This document shows, in pieces, positions 1 to 8,916 of a stretch of DNA of 64,000 nt. Within the stretch, counting starts at the first letter, position 1; every line of letters starts with the position of its first letter. This stretch comes from Aurantiochytrium sp. KH105 (lineage: Eukaryota > Sar > Bigyra > Thraustochytrida > Thraustochytriidae), in contig BGKB01000023.1 of the NCBI GenBank assembly GCA_003116975.1, positions 485,151 through 549,150 of the forward strand, read 5' to 3'. Both the position numbers and the translations under genes were made by a program. The notes beneath the pieces are model-generated. The model saw nothing but the letters and a program-made list of their open reading frames with translations. It was not told the origin of the DNA and made no database searches.

Positions 1-565
1 CCTCGGGGATGACAAAGGGCTTTTGCGATGCATCTAGGAACTTGCGCGTCTTGATATCGAACTCGCGGACGATCACAGCGTCTCCGCCACCGGGTGAAAG
101 CTTGACGAGGATCCTTTCCGGTTCGACATCATTACCTTCGTCCAACAGGGTGTATCCTTTCCAGACCCACTTTTGCTTGTCTTGCGCAGCGAGAGCGTCG
201 ACATCGATGACCGTTTCCCACTTGGGTTCCTTCTTTTCGTACTCATCGAGTGTCGTGCAGCGCCAGATACCACGCTCGTGCTTGTCGTCTTTCCAGAAGT
301 TGTAGTACCGCTCGCCGATCTTGCCCACGTACGGGATCTTTTCCTTGGAGTCGAGGATCTCAAGGATTCGCTCGTACGTCTTACCCTTACCTTCCACAGG
401 GAGGGCTTTGTTCTGCTTCTCCACCCAAGCGAGGGCCTTGGTGGAGTCTACCTCTTCGAGCCACTGCAGTGGGTCTCTCGCGAGCGCCCTCGTGCGAATC
501 AAGCGCACGAGGGCGGCCGTTGTCGCCACGAAGGCCGCCACCGAGACGGCCTGGCGCGACGTCAT
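1..565 (-). CDS. Prolyl oligopeptidase family (S9) serine peptidase, 5' part only
   Basis: Minus-strand frame opening at the ATG at 565..563 and still open at the left edge, so only about 188 N-terminal residues are present. After a hydrophobic N-terminus (signal anchor or targeting segment, roughly residues 5-20) comes the family's entry signature, DPLQWLEEVDSTKALAWVEKQN, at about residues 32-53. The rest (YYNFWKDDKHERGIWR, then a GYTLLDEGN segment) is typical of the start of the seven-bladed propeller of S9 peptidases related to protease II. The catalytic alpha/beta-hydrolase domain would lie beyond the window. Members cleave after proline or basic residues in short peptides. It is divergently transcribed from the PP1 inhibitor gene. 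The family call is sure; substrate class is not. Confidence 0.8.
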   Translation of the reverse strand, partial: MTSRQAVSVAAFVATTAALVRLIRTRALARDPLQWLEEVDSTKALAWVEKQNKALPVEGKGKTYERILEILDSKEKIPYVGKIGERYYNFWKDDKHERGIWRCTTLDEYEKKEPKWETVIDVDALAAQDKQKWVWKGYTLLDEGNDVEPERILVKLSPGGGDAVIVREFDIKTRKFLDASQKPFVIPE

Positions 566-1063
566 GGCCGGTCTCTGCGGGCCAGCCTTTCCTTCCGGCC
601 CCCTCCTCCTCCGTTCGGCTCCCCGCCTTCCTTTTCCTCGCGGCGATGCGCGTGAAGAGCGACTGCTCGCGCCCAGCGCCAGGCGCCCGGTGTCTGCTGT
701 CTGCCTGCTGTCTGCCTGCTGTTGCTGCAGCTAGCTGCCCCCGTACTCGCTTCCCTGCTTCTTTGCTTCTTTGCTTCTTTGCTTCTTTGGAATGTAGAGA
801 TTCTCCTCCCCCCCCAGCCAGAACCTTCCCTGGGTTCCACACGCTCCGAGTGCGCCAGCGCGCTCCGATGCCGTGCGTGCCGGGCGACGCGCAAACCGAG
901 AGCGAGAGCGCGAGCGCGAGCGGCGCGGCGGCGGGCAGGCTGCGCGCGGGCCCGGACAGCGAGGGAGGGCGCGGGGCGGACCTGGGTTGTGCAGCAGCAG
1001 CAGCAGCAGCAGGAACCGCAGCAGCAGCAGCAGCAGCGGCGGCGGCAGCAGCAGCGGAGGAGG
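566..1063. promoter_or_regulatory. Shared leader/promoter region between divergent genes
   Basis: Between the S9 peptidase and the PP1 inhibitor gene. It holds a period-8 run (CTTCTTTG, about four copies, 756-788) and a GCA/CAG-rich tract (about 993-1057) ending just before the inhibitor's start codon. Long open frames on both strands here are composition artefacts. No core promoter element was identified. Confidence 0.4.
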
Positions 1064-1594
1064 ATGGAGCGCGCGCAGGGCCACCGCGCCGGGGCCGGGA
1101 CGCGCACGGCGACGGCGACGAACAGCGGCGACGGCGCCGTGCTGCGGCTGCGGCTGGCTGGAGATGGCGCGGCGACGGGGCAAGGTCCGGCAGCAACGGC
1201 CGAAGAGGAGCGTCCGCACGTGAGCTGGCGGGAAGATGTGGTGAATAACGAGCATATGAACAGGAAGAAGTCGAACCGGTGCTGCATCTATCACAAGCCC
1301 AAGGCCTTTGACGAGAGCGATAGCGAATCCGACGACAGCGACGAAGAGGACGAGTTTAGGAAACGGCATCCCGAGTTTGCTGGCCGAAGAGCACCAAGTC
1401 ATTTGAAGAAAACAAGGAAAAATACTGGATGTGGCTGTCATTCACATGGCCACGGCCATGGTCACGACGATGACGGCGATAAAGAAAGTGATGACAAAGG
1501 CGAACAAGACAAACACTCCACTGGCCCTGGTGAGGGTGAAACGCCTGAAGGCGGTCTGGGCGGAGACGCTCACGGTCCTACCTCTTCAGAGTGA
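1064..1594 (+). CDS. PPP1R11: Protein phosphatase 1 inhibitor-3 (PPP1R11/Ypi1 family)
   Basis: A 176-residue protein, small and disordered as is usual for this family. The family core is clear: HVSWREDVVNNEHMNRKKSN (from residue 52) holds the RVxF-like PP1 docking motif HVSW, followed by RCCIYHKPKAF and an acidic serine-rich stretch. The C-terminal GCGCHSHGHGHGH corresponds to the conserved Cys/His cluster but is more histidine-rich than animal forms. The protein is known to bind the PP1 catalytic subunit and restrain or direct it, mostly in the nucleus. The start at 1064 is chosen because TRTATATNSGDGAVLRLRL matches the usual family N-terminus; upstream in-frame codons are CAG-repeat sequence. 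Confidence in the family is high. Confidence 0.88.
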   Translation: MERAQGHRAGAGTRTATATNSGDGAVLRLRLAGDGAATGQGPAATAEEERPHVSWREDVVNNEHMNRKKSNRCCIYHKPKAFDESDSESDDSDEEDEFRKRHPEFAGRRAPSHLKKTRKNTGCGCHSHGHGHGHDDDGDKESDDKGEQDKHSTGPGEGETPEGGLGGDAHGPTSSE

Positions 1595-2073
1595 AATTTC
1601 ATGATCCCTTCCTTCCCCTTGATGATGACGAAATTGAATCGAGATTGTAATAAGATGTACAATGTGAACATACTTGGCTAGCCTAGGGCTAGGCCTAGTT
1701 GTTTCCTGAAAGTTGATCGGTGGCGAAGCAAAGCAAAGCAAAGCAAAGCAAAGCAGACAAGAAAACGAACAACAGCAAGGGTGCAAAGAATGAGGAGGAG
1801 AAAAAGGAGAAAAAAAGCCATGACAGGACAGGCAGGGTGTTTGTTTTGTTTTTCTTTCGTTGTAGCACACAGGAGTACTAAGGACAGACAAAAGCGCTAG
1901 CTTCATCAAGCGAAAGCCGAAGAGCAGTCAAGTGAAATTGCAACGCCATCGCTGTAGTCTCCATCCAAAGCTGCAGTGCAAGAGGAAAAAAGAGGCCGTT
2001 TGAAAAAAAAAAGTGGGAGAAGGGAGAAAGGCACGGTGACGGGAAAAGAAGTGACGCGAGAGATGAGGGAGAT
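1595..2073. other. Intergenic, convergent 3' ends
   Basis: 3' flanks of the inhibitor and AMP-binding genes. It contains a GCAAA microsatellite (about 1726-1755) and an imperfect CTAG-rich inverted repeat near 1677-1700. No gene seen. Confidence 0.5.
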
Positions 2074-2934
2074 TTATTTGAGGGTAACATTGCATGCATC
2101 CTCCTCCATCGCCTTGGCGCAGGCAGCCTCGTCAAAAGACTCCGAAGGAATGACGAGCTGGGCCAGCGAACCAACGCTCGCGAGCGTGCCGAGCACGAGG
2201 TTGGGCGGAAAGTCCTTTTGGACCTTGAAGAGGACCCTTGCATCAGTCTCGATCTTGAGGTCCGAAGCCTTCTTTTCAGCGGCATCAATAGCCTCCTTCT
2301 GGGTCATCTCGGACTTGGTGGCGCCCGACGAGCCGTCAACGTAGACCAGAAAGGGCGCATCGTCCTTTTCGGTGATGCCCTCGAGGCGATCCGGAATGGC
2401 GTTGTACAAGAGCATATCACGGAAGCGGTGGAGGCCCGGCACGGCAGCGAGTCCGGTGTGGCAAATGTACTTGAGTTCAGGGTACGCCGAGATGTTGAGC
2501 TCCACGGACTGGTCCATGCGCATACCCTTGAGCTCGGGGATGAGCTCGTACACGACAGAGACCTTGTCTGGGGAGACAAAAAGAACAGAGCACTTGTTCT
2601 CCTTGAGGAGCTTATCCAGGCTGTCCTTGGTGACCTTGTCGGATCCGCTAGCGGAGGCTACCTTGATGCCGGCGCTTGCTGCGCCGAGCATCACGCTCAC
2701 GTGCTCCGCATTGTTTCCCAGCACGGCGCCCACGCAGCCGCCGGGTGCGAGGCCCACGTCGACGAGGCCGTTTGCCACGGCCGAGCTGTGGTCGTGCAGG
2801 TTAGCGTACGTCCAGCGAATGTTCTGATGTGTCACGCGCAGCGCGTTCTTGGTCGGGAACTGCGTCAGCTTGTCCTCGAGGAGCGACTTGACCGCGAAAG
2901 ACGCCATACCGCGCCTCTGCATGAAGCGGTGCAT
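2074..2934 (-). CDS. Short AMP-binding (acyl-CoA synthetase-like) protein, N-terminal half only
   Basis: A 286-residue protein. Residues 10-100 (fold entry with the TYANLHDHSSAVANGL segment, then GGCVGAVLGNNAEHVSVMLGA) match the N-terminal subdomain of ANL-superfamily adenylating enzymes. The phosphate-binding loop, normally YTSGTTGxPK, appears near residue 200 as YVDGSSGATK, so it is altered but recognisable. Family members are usually 500-650 residues; here the frame ends naturally about 75 residues after the loop, with no adenylate-binding core motifs and no C-terminal lid. The start MHRFMQRRGMASFAVKS is basic and hydroxylated and could be a mitochondrial presequence. It may be a stable non-catalytic binding protein, or a gene missing 3' exons. 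The following plus-strand gene is divergent from it. Confidence 0.6.
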   Translation of the reverse strand: MHRFMQRRGMASFAVKSLLEDKLTQFPTKNALRVTHQNIRWTYANLHDHSSAVANGLVDVGLAPGGCVGAVLGNNAEHVSVMLGAASAGIKVASASGSDKVTKDSLDKLLKENKCSVLFVSPDKVSVVYELIPELKGMRMDQSVELNISAYPELKYICHTGLAAVPGLHRFRDMLLYNAIPDRLEGITEKDDAPFLVYVDGSSGATKSEMTQKEAIDAAEKKASDLKIETDARVLFKVQKDFPPNLVLGTLASVGSLAQLVIPSESFDEAACAKAMEEDACNVTLK

Positions 2935-3632
2935 CTTTCCTTGCTAGCGCTACTCTGGCCTGTTGTGTGCGTGAGTGTGAGTATGTTGGGCGCGAATACC
3001 GACGCGGGCGCGTCAAATGGAATGTCACAGTTGTCTCGTTAGTTTTCTTGCTTCGCAACTTTTAAAGTTTCGAGGACCCTCGTCCTTCTTTTCGATAATT
3101 TCGATTTCTTCTCAACATTCTGGCGCACGTCGAGCACGAAGGACTGTGCGGGGCCAGTCGCATGAACCGACCCTTGCTTGACGCCGAAAAGGATCGCGCT
3201 GGGCCCGCCGCACACGCCCTTCTTACCCTCGTTTATCTTCTCCCTTCCCTCCCCTCCTCGCCAAGCCAATCAGATCCTTCGCATACCAAGGACGGCAAGC
3301 GCAGCTCTCCGCCTCTCCCCGCCCGCGGCTCGCGCCCGCCCGCGGCCGCCCTGGCCGAGCGTGCTCGCGGCGGCGGCCGTGGCCGTGGCCTCGGCCTCTC
3401 GCCCGCCTGCCGCGCCGCCATCGCCTGCCGCCATCTCTGCCTCGCCTCGCCTCGCCTGGCCTCGCCTCGCCTCGCCTCGCCGCCGGGCGCCGCGAGGGCC
3501 GCCCGCACGTACCTTGCTGCCGCCGCGTCTGCCTGCTCGCCTCGCCGCGCCTCGCCTCGCCGCGCGCTGCTGCGTCGCGCTGCTGCCGTGGGAGAGGAGC
3601 TCTGGCAGCGCTGGCAGCGGCAGGCACAGACA

Positions 3633-3671
<39 letters not shown>

Positions 3672-4187
3672 GAGACAGGAGAGACAGGCACAGGCAGAGA
3701 GAGCAGACAGACACAGGCAGCGGCGCGCAGAGACTGCTGCTATACCGCGCTACACTAGGCTATAGAAGACGACACTGCAGGAGACGAGCCACGGGCGAAG
3801 AAAGAAAGGGGCCAAGCAGAGGCAGCGCCGCGGACTCTTGCGCGCGCACATAGCGCGCTTGCGCGCGCGCATAGCGCACTTGCCGCGCCGCCGCCCACTT
3901 GCTGCGCGCGTCCGTACACTCAAGTATCCGCGCCGCGCCCCGCGCGCAGCGCCGCCCACCTTAAAGGCCGTAAGGCGTCACGCGGGGGGCCCGAGGTCAC
4001 GCAGCGCAGCGGGGAGAGGGGAAGGGGGTGCGCGAGATGGTGTGTGCCGCGAGGGTGTGCGCGGGGACCCCGTACGGAGCACCGGTGGCCCCGGCAAAGA
4101 GCTGAGCGCAGAGCAAGCAAGCAAGCGAGCGAGCAAGCAAACAAGGCTTGGCTGGCGCGAAGCGAGGCGCGAGCGGCGACGAAGGGC
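2935..4187. promoter_or_regulatory. GC-rich divergent upstream region with microsatellites
   Basis: Between the AMP-binding gene and the Urb2-like gene. It contains CTCGC-type repeats (about 3440-3480), a GGCA run (about 3633-3671), alternating CG-rich runs (3840-3880) and a GCAA/GCGA run (about 4113-4142) some 50 bp before the Urb2 start codon. The overlapping open frames on both strands are low-complexity artefacts. No gene supported. Confidence 0.45.
3633..3671. repeat. GGCA tetranucleotide microsatellite
   Basis: Roughly nine uninterrupted copies of GGCA, flanked by ACAG/AGAG-type variants to about 3720. Confidence 0.85.
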
Positions 4188-7100
4188 ATGGGCGTCATCG
4201 AGAAGGAGGCTGCCGGAGGCGGCGGCGGCGCAGGGAAGAAGCGGCGCCGCGAGGATGATGTGGAGGTCGCGCTGACACTGCTGAGGAAGAAGGAGACCAA
4301 GCTCCTGGGCCAGCAGCACGAGCTCGCCGTGGAGTTCCTGCGCACGCTGGCCAAGTCCAGCGGAGACCCTGCGAACGCAAGCGAACAAGGACAAAGCGAG
4401 GACAGCGAGAGTGCGACCGCAACGAAATTTCGAAGGGCGGCGCGAAATGATGACGTCGCTTACGCGCTCTCATTGCGCATCACCGCGTCCCAAATGGCGC
4501 TCCTGCGCGCGGTCGTCGAATGGGCCTGTGGCGCGGTGGCCATCAAACCGGAGGACCCTGAGCTCTGGCGTGCCCTCGAAAGTGCCGCTGAGAATCTGGC
4601 CATGTGCTCTGGCTGGGGTGTCATTCCCGCCAAGCTGGGCTTCAGAGTTCTTGCGGCGACGGCAAAGGCTACCAAGTCTTTCGCAGCTTCTCAGGATCTA
4701 GACACGCTCACCACTATCGTGCGACTCTTTTCCACCAAGCTTGGCTATCGTCCAGATTTCAATAGCCTCGTGTCGCTCGCCGCTGCTTGCTGCCAGCTTG
4801 TGACCGAGGCGACGGCCCCGCTTCTTGACGCCTCGGCGCGTCTATTGCAGCAGGTCAACATTCAGCTCCTTGAGCAGTCTGACGCGCAAGCTTCGAAGAA
4901 GCTCGTTGAAATCCTTCTCAAGAACTTGCTCGTCCCTCTTGCAGCTGCTCGCCTCCGTCTCTCGCCGTCGCCCACGGTTGCCCTGTTCCCTCTCCCGAAC
5001 TCTACTGCTCCTGGTGCTCCTGCCCCTGCCCCTGCTCCTGCTCCTGCTCCTACTGATGCTGTTCCTCCCGCTTCGGATTCGGATTCGGTTCCACCGCAGA
5101 TGGCTTCGTCGAGTCCAGCGTGCAAGGCCGGAGTACATACCATTGACAGCGTGCTTCGTAAGTGCTTGTTTCACGATGAGGCCATTGAGCACTACAATTC
5201 CGCGTGCGTCACCTGGCGAGCCCACGACGAGTCAAAGAAACAATCTAAACGTGCCCCTAGCTACGTCGCGAGCTTGTTTGGCGCAATTCGAGACGGTGCC
5301 GCAAACGGCGACGGGCCTCTTTGCGCGCTCGTCCCTGAACTCACGGCAATGTATCTGAGCCAGGTGCAAAGAGTGTCATCTGAGGCTGCCAAGACAGAAC
5401 GCAAGCTTTCTCATGAGATGAAGTTTTGCATCGAGATGCTTCATGCCGCATCGGCCGGCGTGGTCCACGCATCAGCGCTCATGTCGTGCGCAGGTATTTT
5501 GCGCGTCATGTTGGATTACCATGCCTTTGAAATTTCTCGGGTTGCCGACACTGATCAACTTACGCACTGGTTTACCTCCTCGATCATGCGCCCGCACAGG
5601 AGAGATGCCGATCGCGCAAGCTTGGATCCGCGCAAATCTGCTGGGCAAGTCCACGTGATTGCCCTCATTCTCGAGGCTGACCACCGCATCATCCACGCGC
5701 AGCTGCACGATGTTCTGCACCTCGCCTTTGCAATGTCGCGGGCCGGGGCTTTGAAGTCTACCTCGCCGATAGACTCTGCCAGTTTTGCGGCACTAATGTA
5801 TGCCCCAGGCACGGAGCTCGTTCTTCGACTCGTCGATACGTACTCGCGACTGCGCCAGATCCCCATTTTTCTTCCCCTATACATTGCCGCCATGAAGACG
5901 GATCCATCTCTCTCGCTAGAGGCGCTTCGTGCAGATGAAAATGTTGAGGCCGGTATTGGCGGTATCTTCTCTCGCACCGCCCCTGGCCAATACACGCAGG
6001 TGTGGACCTCACTCCTCGAAGCCATCGAGCAAGCGCGCCTCGAAAAGACCTCCACAGACACCAAATTGTGCATCGCCACTCTTTTCGCCTGGTTCATGCG
6101 CTACGTCACGGTTACTGATCATAGTGCACAGGAATTTGCCGCGCTTGCCACCCCACTCTTGGAACGATTCGAGCGTGCAGATGCAGCAGACGAGGTGACT
6201 GGCGCCGCTGTTGCTGATCTTGTTGTTTTCGATGCTCTCGAGTCTCTCGAGCATCTCTGCGCAGACTTTCGGTATTCTCAATTGTCGAACAAGGAAGACA
6301 TTCACGGCGTCACTGCCTCCGACGTGAATGCGCGAGAACGCGGGCCTACGATGGCTTCCGGCGAGTCGCTGTGCCAATTTGCGCTTCGCTTCGAGCGCGC
6401 TCTTCGTGAGACGATCAACGCGTCAGATACAGCGGAGCTGGTCCGCAATACCGCGTACCGGTCGCTATCCCGCCTGGCGCTCGCGAGTTTGCGCGATGCG
6501 GCATTGTCATCCCAGTCTCGCGAGCAAGTGGTGCGAATCGTCTCAGCTCACGTCAAGGATCAGGCCAATGTCGTTCTCGAGCATTTGCCCCTCTTGGATG
6601 CCTCACCCAGCATGCACGGCATCATCGACGAGGTCTTGTCGATCGTTATATCGGGAATGGACACGGAGCCTTTTCTTCGGGCAAGCTTTTACGAGCTTCG
6701 TGCGGTGCGGGACCGCTTGGTCAGTGTGCTGAGCGATCGAATTGCCACATCCTCCAAGGATGAGGACGTGCGTACATTTTGCATTGGGCTCATCGCCGCG
6801 CTTCCCGACGGGTATCTGCTTGAAGCGCATGCAAAGACACTGCTCGAGCATGCCTCGAGCAAGAGAACCCACACGCTTCCACTTCAGCAAGGCAGCCTCT
6901 GCATGGCTGAGACGCTGCTTCGGCAATGGAATGGCCTCTGCCAAGAAAAAGTGCTCCAGGCAACGATCCAGAATCTCATGTCTGCGCCGAGTCTGCCAGA
7001 AAACGAGTCCGAGGCAGAACTGGGCCTTCTTCGTGCTTGGAGTGCCGCGTGCCTCGAGGTTGGTGCGGAGGAAGCTTTTGCCAAGGTAGTGCGCACTGCA

Positions 7101-8369
7101 CTTCGCGACAATCAGGAGAGCAATCTTGCGACCCTGCTTCAAAGTTGTGTGAACTTTTACCGAAAAAGTATGGCGAGCGGCGGGCCAACAATACGTGCCT
7201 CAGCGGTTGTCCAGGCTCTTCAGCTTCCCATTTTGGAATCTTCAGAGGCGCTCCAAGTTGTTGCTCTGGACTTTCAGGCCGTTGTTGTCCGTCAAAAGCT
7301 CGACGACAAGGTCGCCAAGCAGCTCATCTTGCATCTTTCGCGTCTCGTAGCCAATGGTTGTGCACTGCAAAGCGCGGATGAGGTTGCCTTCGTCAGCGCC
7401 ATGCATCGCAATGCGCGCATTTGCCAGAGTCAGGATGCCACAAAGCCTCCTTCGGAGCTTCTCTTGCGCTCTCTTCTTCAGAGCTTTTCGCAGGGCGATA
7501 ATCTGCATGTGAGTCAGGCGGTGGCGGACATGCTTTCCGTGGCACAGTGCGTCGAGGAACTCCCCAAGCTTTTGGGCACATTGTCATCGGCCTTTGCCGC
7601 CGACGCAAACCTTGCGCCTCTCCTCCTACACGTGCTTCCCATTGTGACAAAATCATCGAGCGAGCGTCATGGGACTTTCGATCGCACCGTGGGCGCTGCG
7701 GTCCTCGCGAGTCTCATTCGGCACTGTTCTACCCCCGTGGACCTACAAGCCAAGCGCGCATGCATGGCCGCCATGCAAGAGCTCCTCTTGTACAGCCCGA
7801 ACTTATGGCGAACAGGGCACCTATGCAACACACGTGCAGCGCTCGCCGCAGCTGCGAAACAAGCCAACGAAGCGCAGATGCGCGGAAGTGGCGCCTTGCT
7901 CCAGACAAGCTGCGAGCTTTTCTTTTCGCTCCTCAAGAGTCATGGGCCATCCATCTCACGCAAGTGTCCGGCACTGGCCGTGAGCGGAGTTCGCGCCTGC
8001 TGCGATGCCATCCTTCGCTATCACGAAGCTGGGTTGTCCAGGGATGATGATGTGGACCACGCGCCGTACGCTCTTCAAGCTGTGCTGCGCGCCTGCGAAG
8101 AGATTGTCCCACACAAGACCATCTATCGTCATTACACGGTTTTCTGGCTCGCGCAGTACCTAAGAGAGCGCCCAGGCTGGGCCGCCGGTGTCACGCTCGA
8201 TGCCAAGCTGCGCGAGAGCCTGCAGCTCATCGCTTTTATTTGGTTTGATTTGGCGTCGCCAAAGGAGATTCAGCAGCTTCACACCTTGCTCGGCGAGGGC
8301 GGTCGTGAAAACCTCCGGACGCTGCGAACGCAGTACTTGCGCAAGCACCGGTACAAGGGTCAAGTGTAA
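4188..8369 (+). CDS. URB2: Urb2/Npa2-type nucleolar ribosome-biogenesis protein
   Basis: A 1393-residue, largely helical, repeat-like protein with a basic N-terminus (AGKKRRREDDVEVALTLLRKK) of nuclear-localisation type. Recognition rests on the C-terminus: about residues 1310-1393 carry an FDLASPKEIQQLHTLLGEGG segment and end in YLRKHRYKGQV, the arrangement of the Urb2/Npa2 C-terminal domain of plants and fungi. The length is near that of yeast Urb2 (about 1170 residues) and human URB2 (about 1520). The family acts in early assembly of the large ribosomal subunit in the nucleolus with Urb1 and the Dbp6 group. ATG 4188 is preferred over an in-frame ATG at 4044 because the intervening codons are low-complexity leader. 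A proline/alanine-rich loop lies near residues 265-295. No intron seen. Confidence 0.72.
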   Translation: MGVIEKEAAGGGGGAGKKRRREDDVEVALTLLRKKETKLLGQQHELAVEFLRTLAKSSGDPANASEQGQSEDSESATATKFRRAARNDDVAYALSLRITASQMALLRAVVEWACGAVAIKPEDPELWRALESAAENLAMCSGWGVIPAKLGFRVLAATAKATKSFAASQDLDTLTTIVRLFSTKLGYRPDFNSLVSLAAACCQLVTEATAPLLDASARLLQQVNIQLLEQSDAQASKKLVEILLKNLLVPLAAARLRLSPSPTVALFPLPNSTAPGAPAPAPAPAPAPTDAVPPASDSDSVPPQMASSSPACKAGVHTIDSVLRKCLFHDEAIEHYNSACVTWRAHDESKKQSKRAPSYVASLFGAIRDGAANGDGPLCALVPELTAMYLSQVQRVSSEAAKTERKLSHEMKFCIEMLHAASAGVVHASALMSCAGILRVMLDYHAFEISRVADTDQLTHWFTSSIMRPHRRDADRASLDPRKSAGQVHVIALILEADHRIIHAQLHDVLHLAFAMSRAGALKSTSPIDSASFAALMYAPGTELVLRLVDTYSRLRQIPIFLPLYIAAMKTDPSLSLEALRADENVEAGIGGIFSRTAPGQYTQVWTSLLEAIEQARLEKTSTDTKLCIATLFAWFMRYVTVTDHSAQEFAALATPLLERFERADAADEVTGAAVADLVVFDALESLEHLCADFRYSQLSNKEDIHGVTASDVNARERGPTMASGESLCQFALRFERALRETINASDTAELVRNTAYRSLSRLALASLRDAALSSQSREQVVRIVSAHVKDQANVVLEHLPLLDASPSMHGIIDEVLSIVISGMDTEPFLRASFYELRAVRDRLVSVLSDRIATSSKDEDVRTFCIGLIAALPDGYLLEAHAKTLLEHASSKRTHTLPLQQGSLCMAETLLRQWNGLCQEKVLQATIQNLMSAPSLPENESEAELGLLRAWSAACLEVGAEEAFAKVVRTALRDNQESNLATLLQSCVNFYRKSMASGGPTIRASAVVQALQLPILESSEALQVVALDFQAVVVRQKLDDKVAKQLILHLSRLVANGCALQSADEVAFVSAMHRNARICQSQDATKPPSELLLRSLLQSFSQGDNLHVSQAVADMLSVAQCVEELPKLLGTLSSAFAADANLAPLLLHVLPIVTKSSSERHGTFDRTVGAAVLASLIRHCSTPVDLQAKRACMAAMQELLLYSPNLWRTGHLCNTRAALAAAAKQANEAQMRGSGALLQTSCELFFSLLKSHGPSISRKCPALAVSGVRACCDAILRYHEAGLSRDDDVDHAPYALQAVLRACEEIVPHKTIYRHYTVFWLAQYLRERPGWAAGVTLDAKLRESLQLIAFIWFDLASPKEIQQLHTLLGEGGRENLRTLRTQYLRKHRYKGQV

Positions 8370-8916
8370 CCTTCGTAACTTTTTTTTACCTTGCTTTTCC
8401 TTTTCTTCAAGAGATTGCACAACCAACAAAACGTTTCTGAGCTTGTTTGACCAGAGGGGCGGGAGTGGATTCTCGCCAACGACGCGACCGTGACCAAGGT
8501 TCGCAAGAGCTTGTCTAAGGTCATTCATCAAAGCTACGACGAGACGAATTTGATGGGGTGCAATAGCGTCAACAGCAGCAAGAACAGTAAAGTTAGTTTT
8601 CCCCTATTCTGACCTGGTTTACTGGCCGTGGCTGCACGTTACGTTTTGAGCATTTCTCTCCTGGCTTTCTCGACTTATTTTTTGGGGGTTTTGCTTGCGA
8701 TAGGCAACTTTCTTTTGTCACTCCATTGTAGAATTCTTTCGTTTTTCAACAGAAGTGAGGTACACGTTGCGTGATAAAAAGGGCGGTGCACATTCGACCC
8801 TTCCTGCATAGCTCAGGCTGAACTTTCGTTCACTGACAACGATTGGTATTCGACAGATACATTTCCTCCTTACAGTTAGAATCGTTTCTTATTTGTTTCG
8901 TTTTTTCTTTCGTCCA
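8370..8916. other. Intergenic, convergent 3' ends
   Basis: 3' flanks of the Urb2-like gene and the giant NHL/EGF gene. More AT-rich than the genes, with several T-runs. No gene, RNA gene or repeat recognised. Confidence 0.5.

Noticed and set aside
722-1063. N-terminal extension of the PP1 inhibitor to an upstream ATG
   Set aside because: Extra codons are repeat-derived; the family N-terminus is already complete from 1064.
387-1196. Minus-strand open frame over the inhibitor leader
   Set aside because: It is composed of Ala/Arg/Ser-rich low-complexity sequence from the CAG and GC-rich leader and overlaps the S9 peptidase start and the real inhibitor frame.
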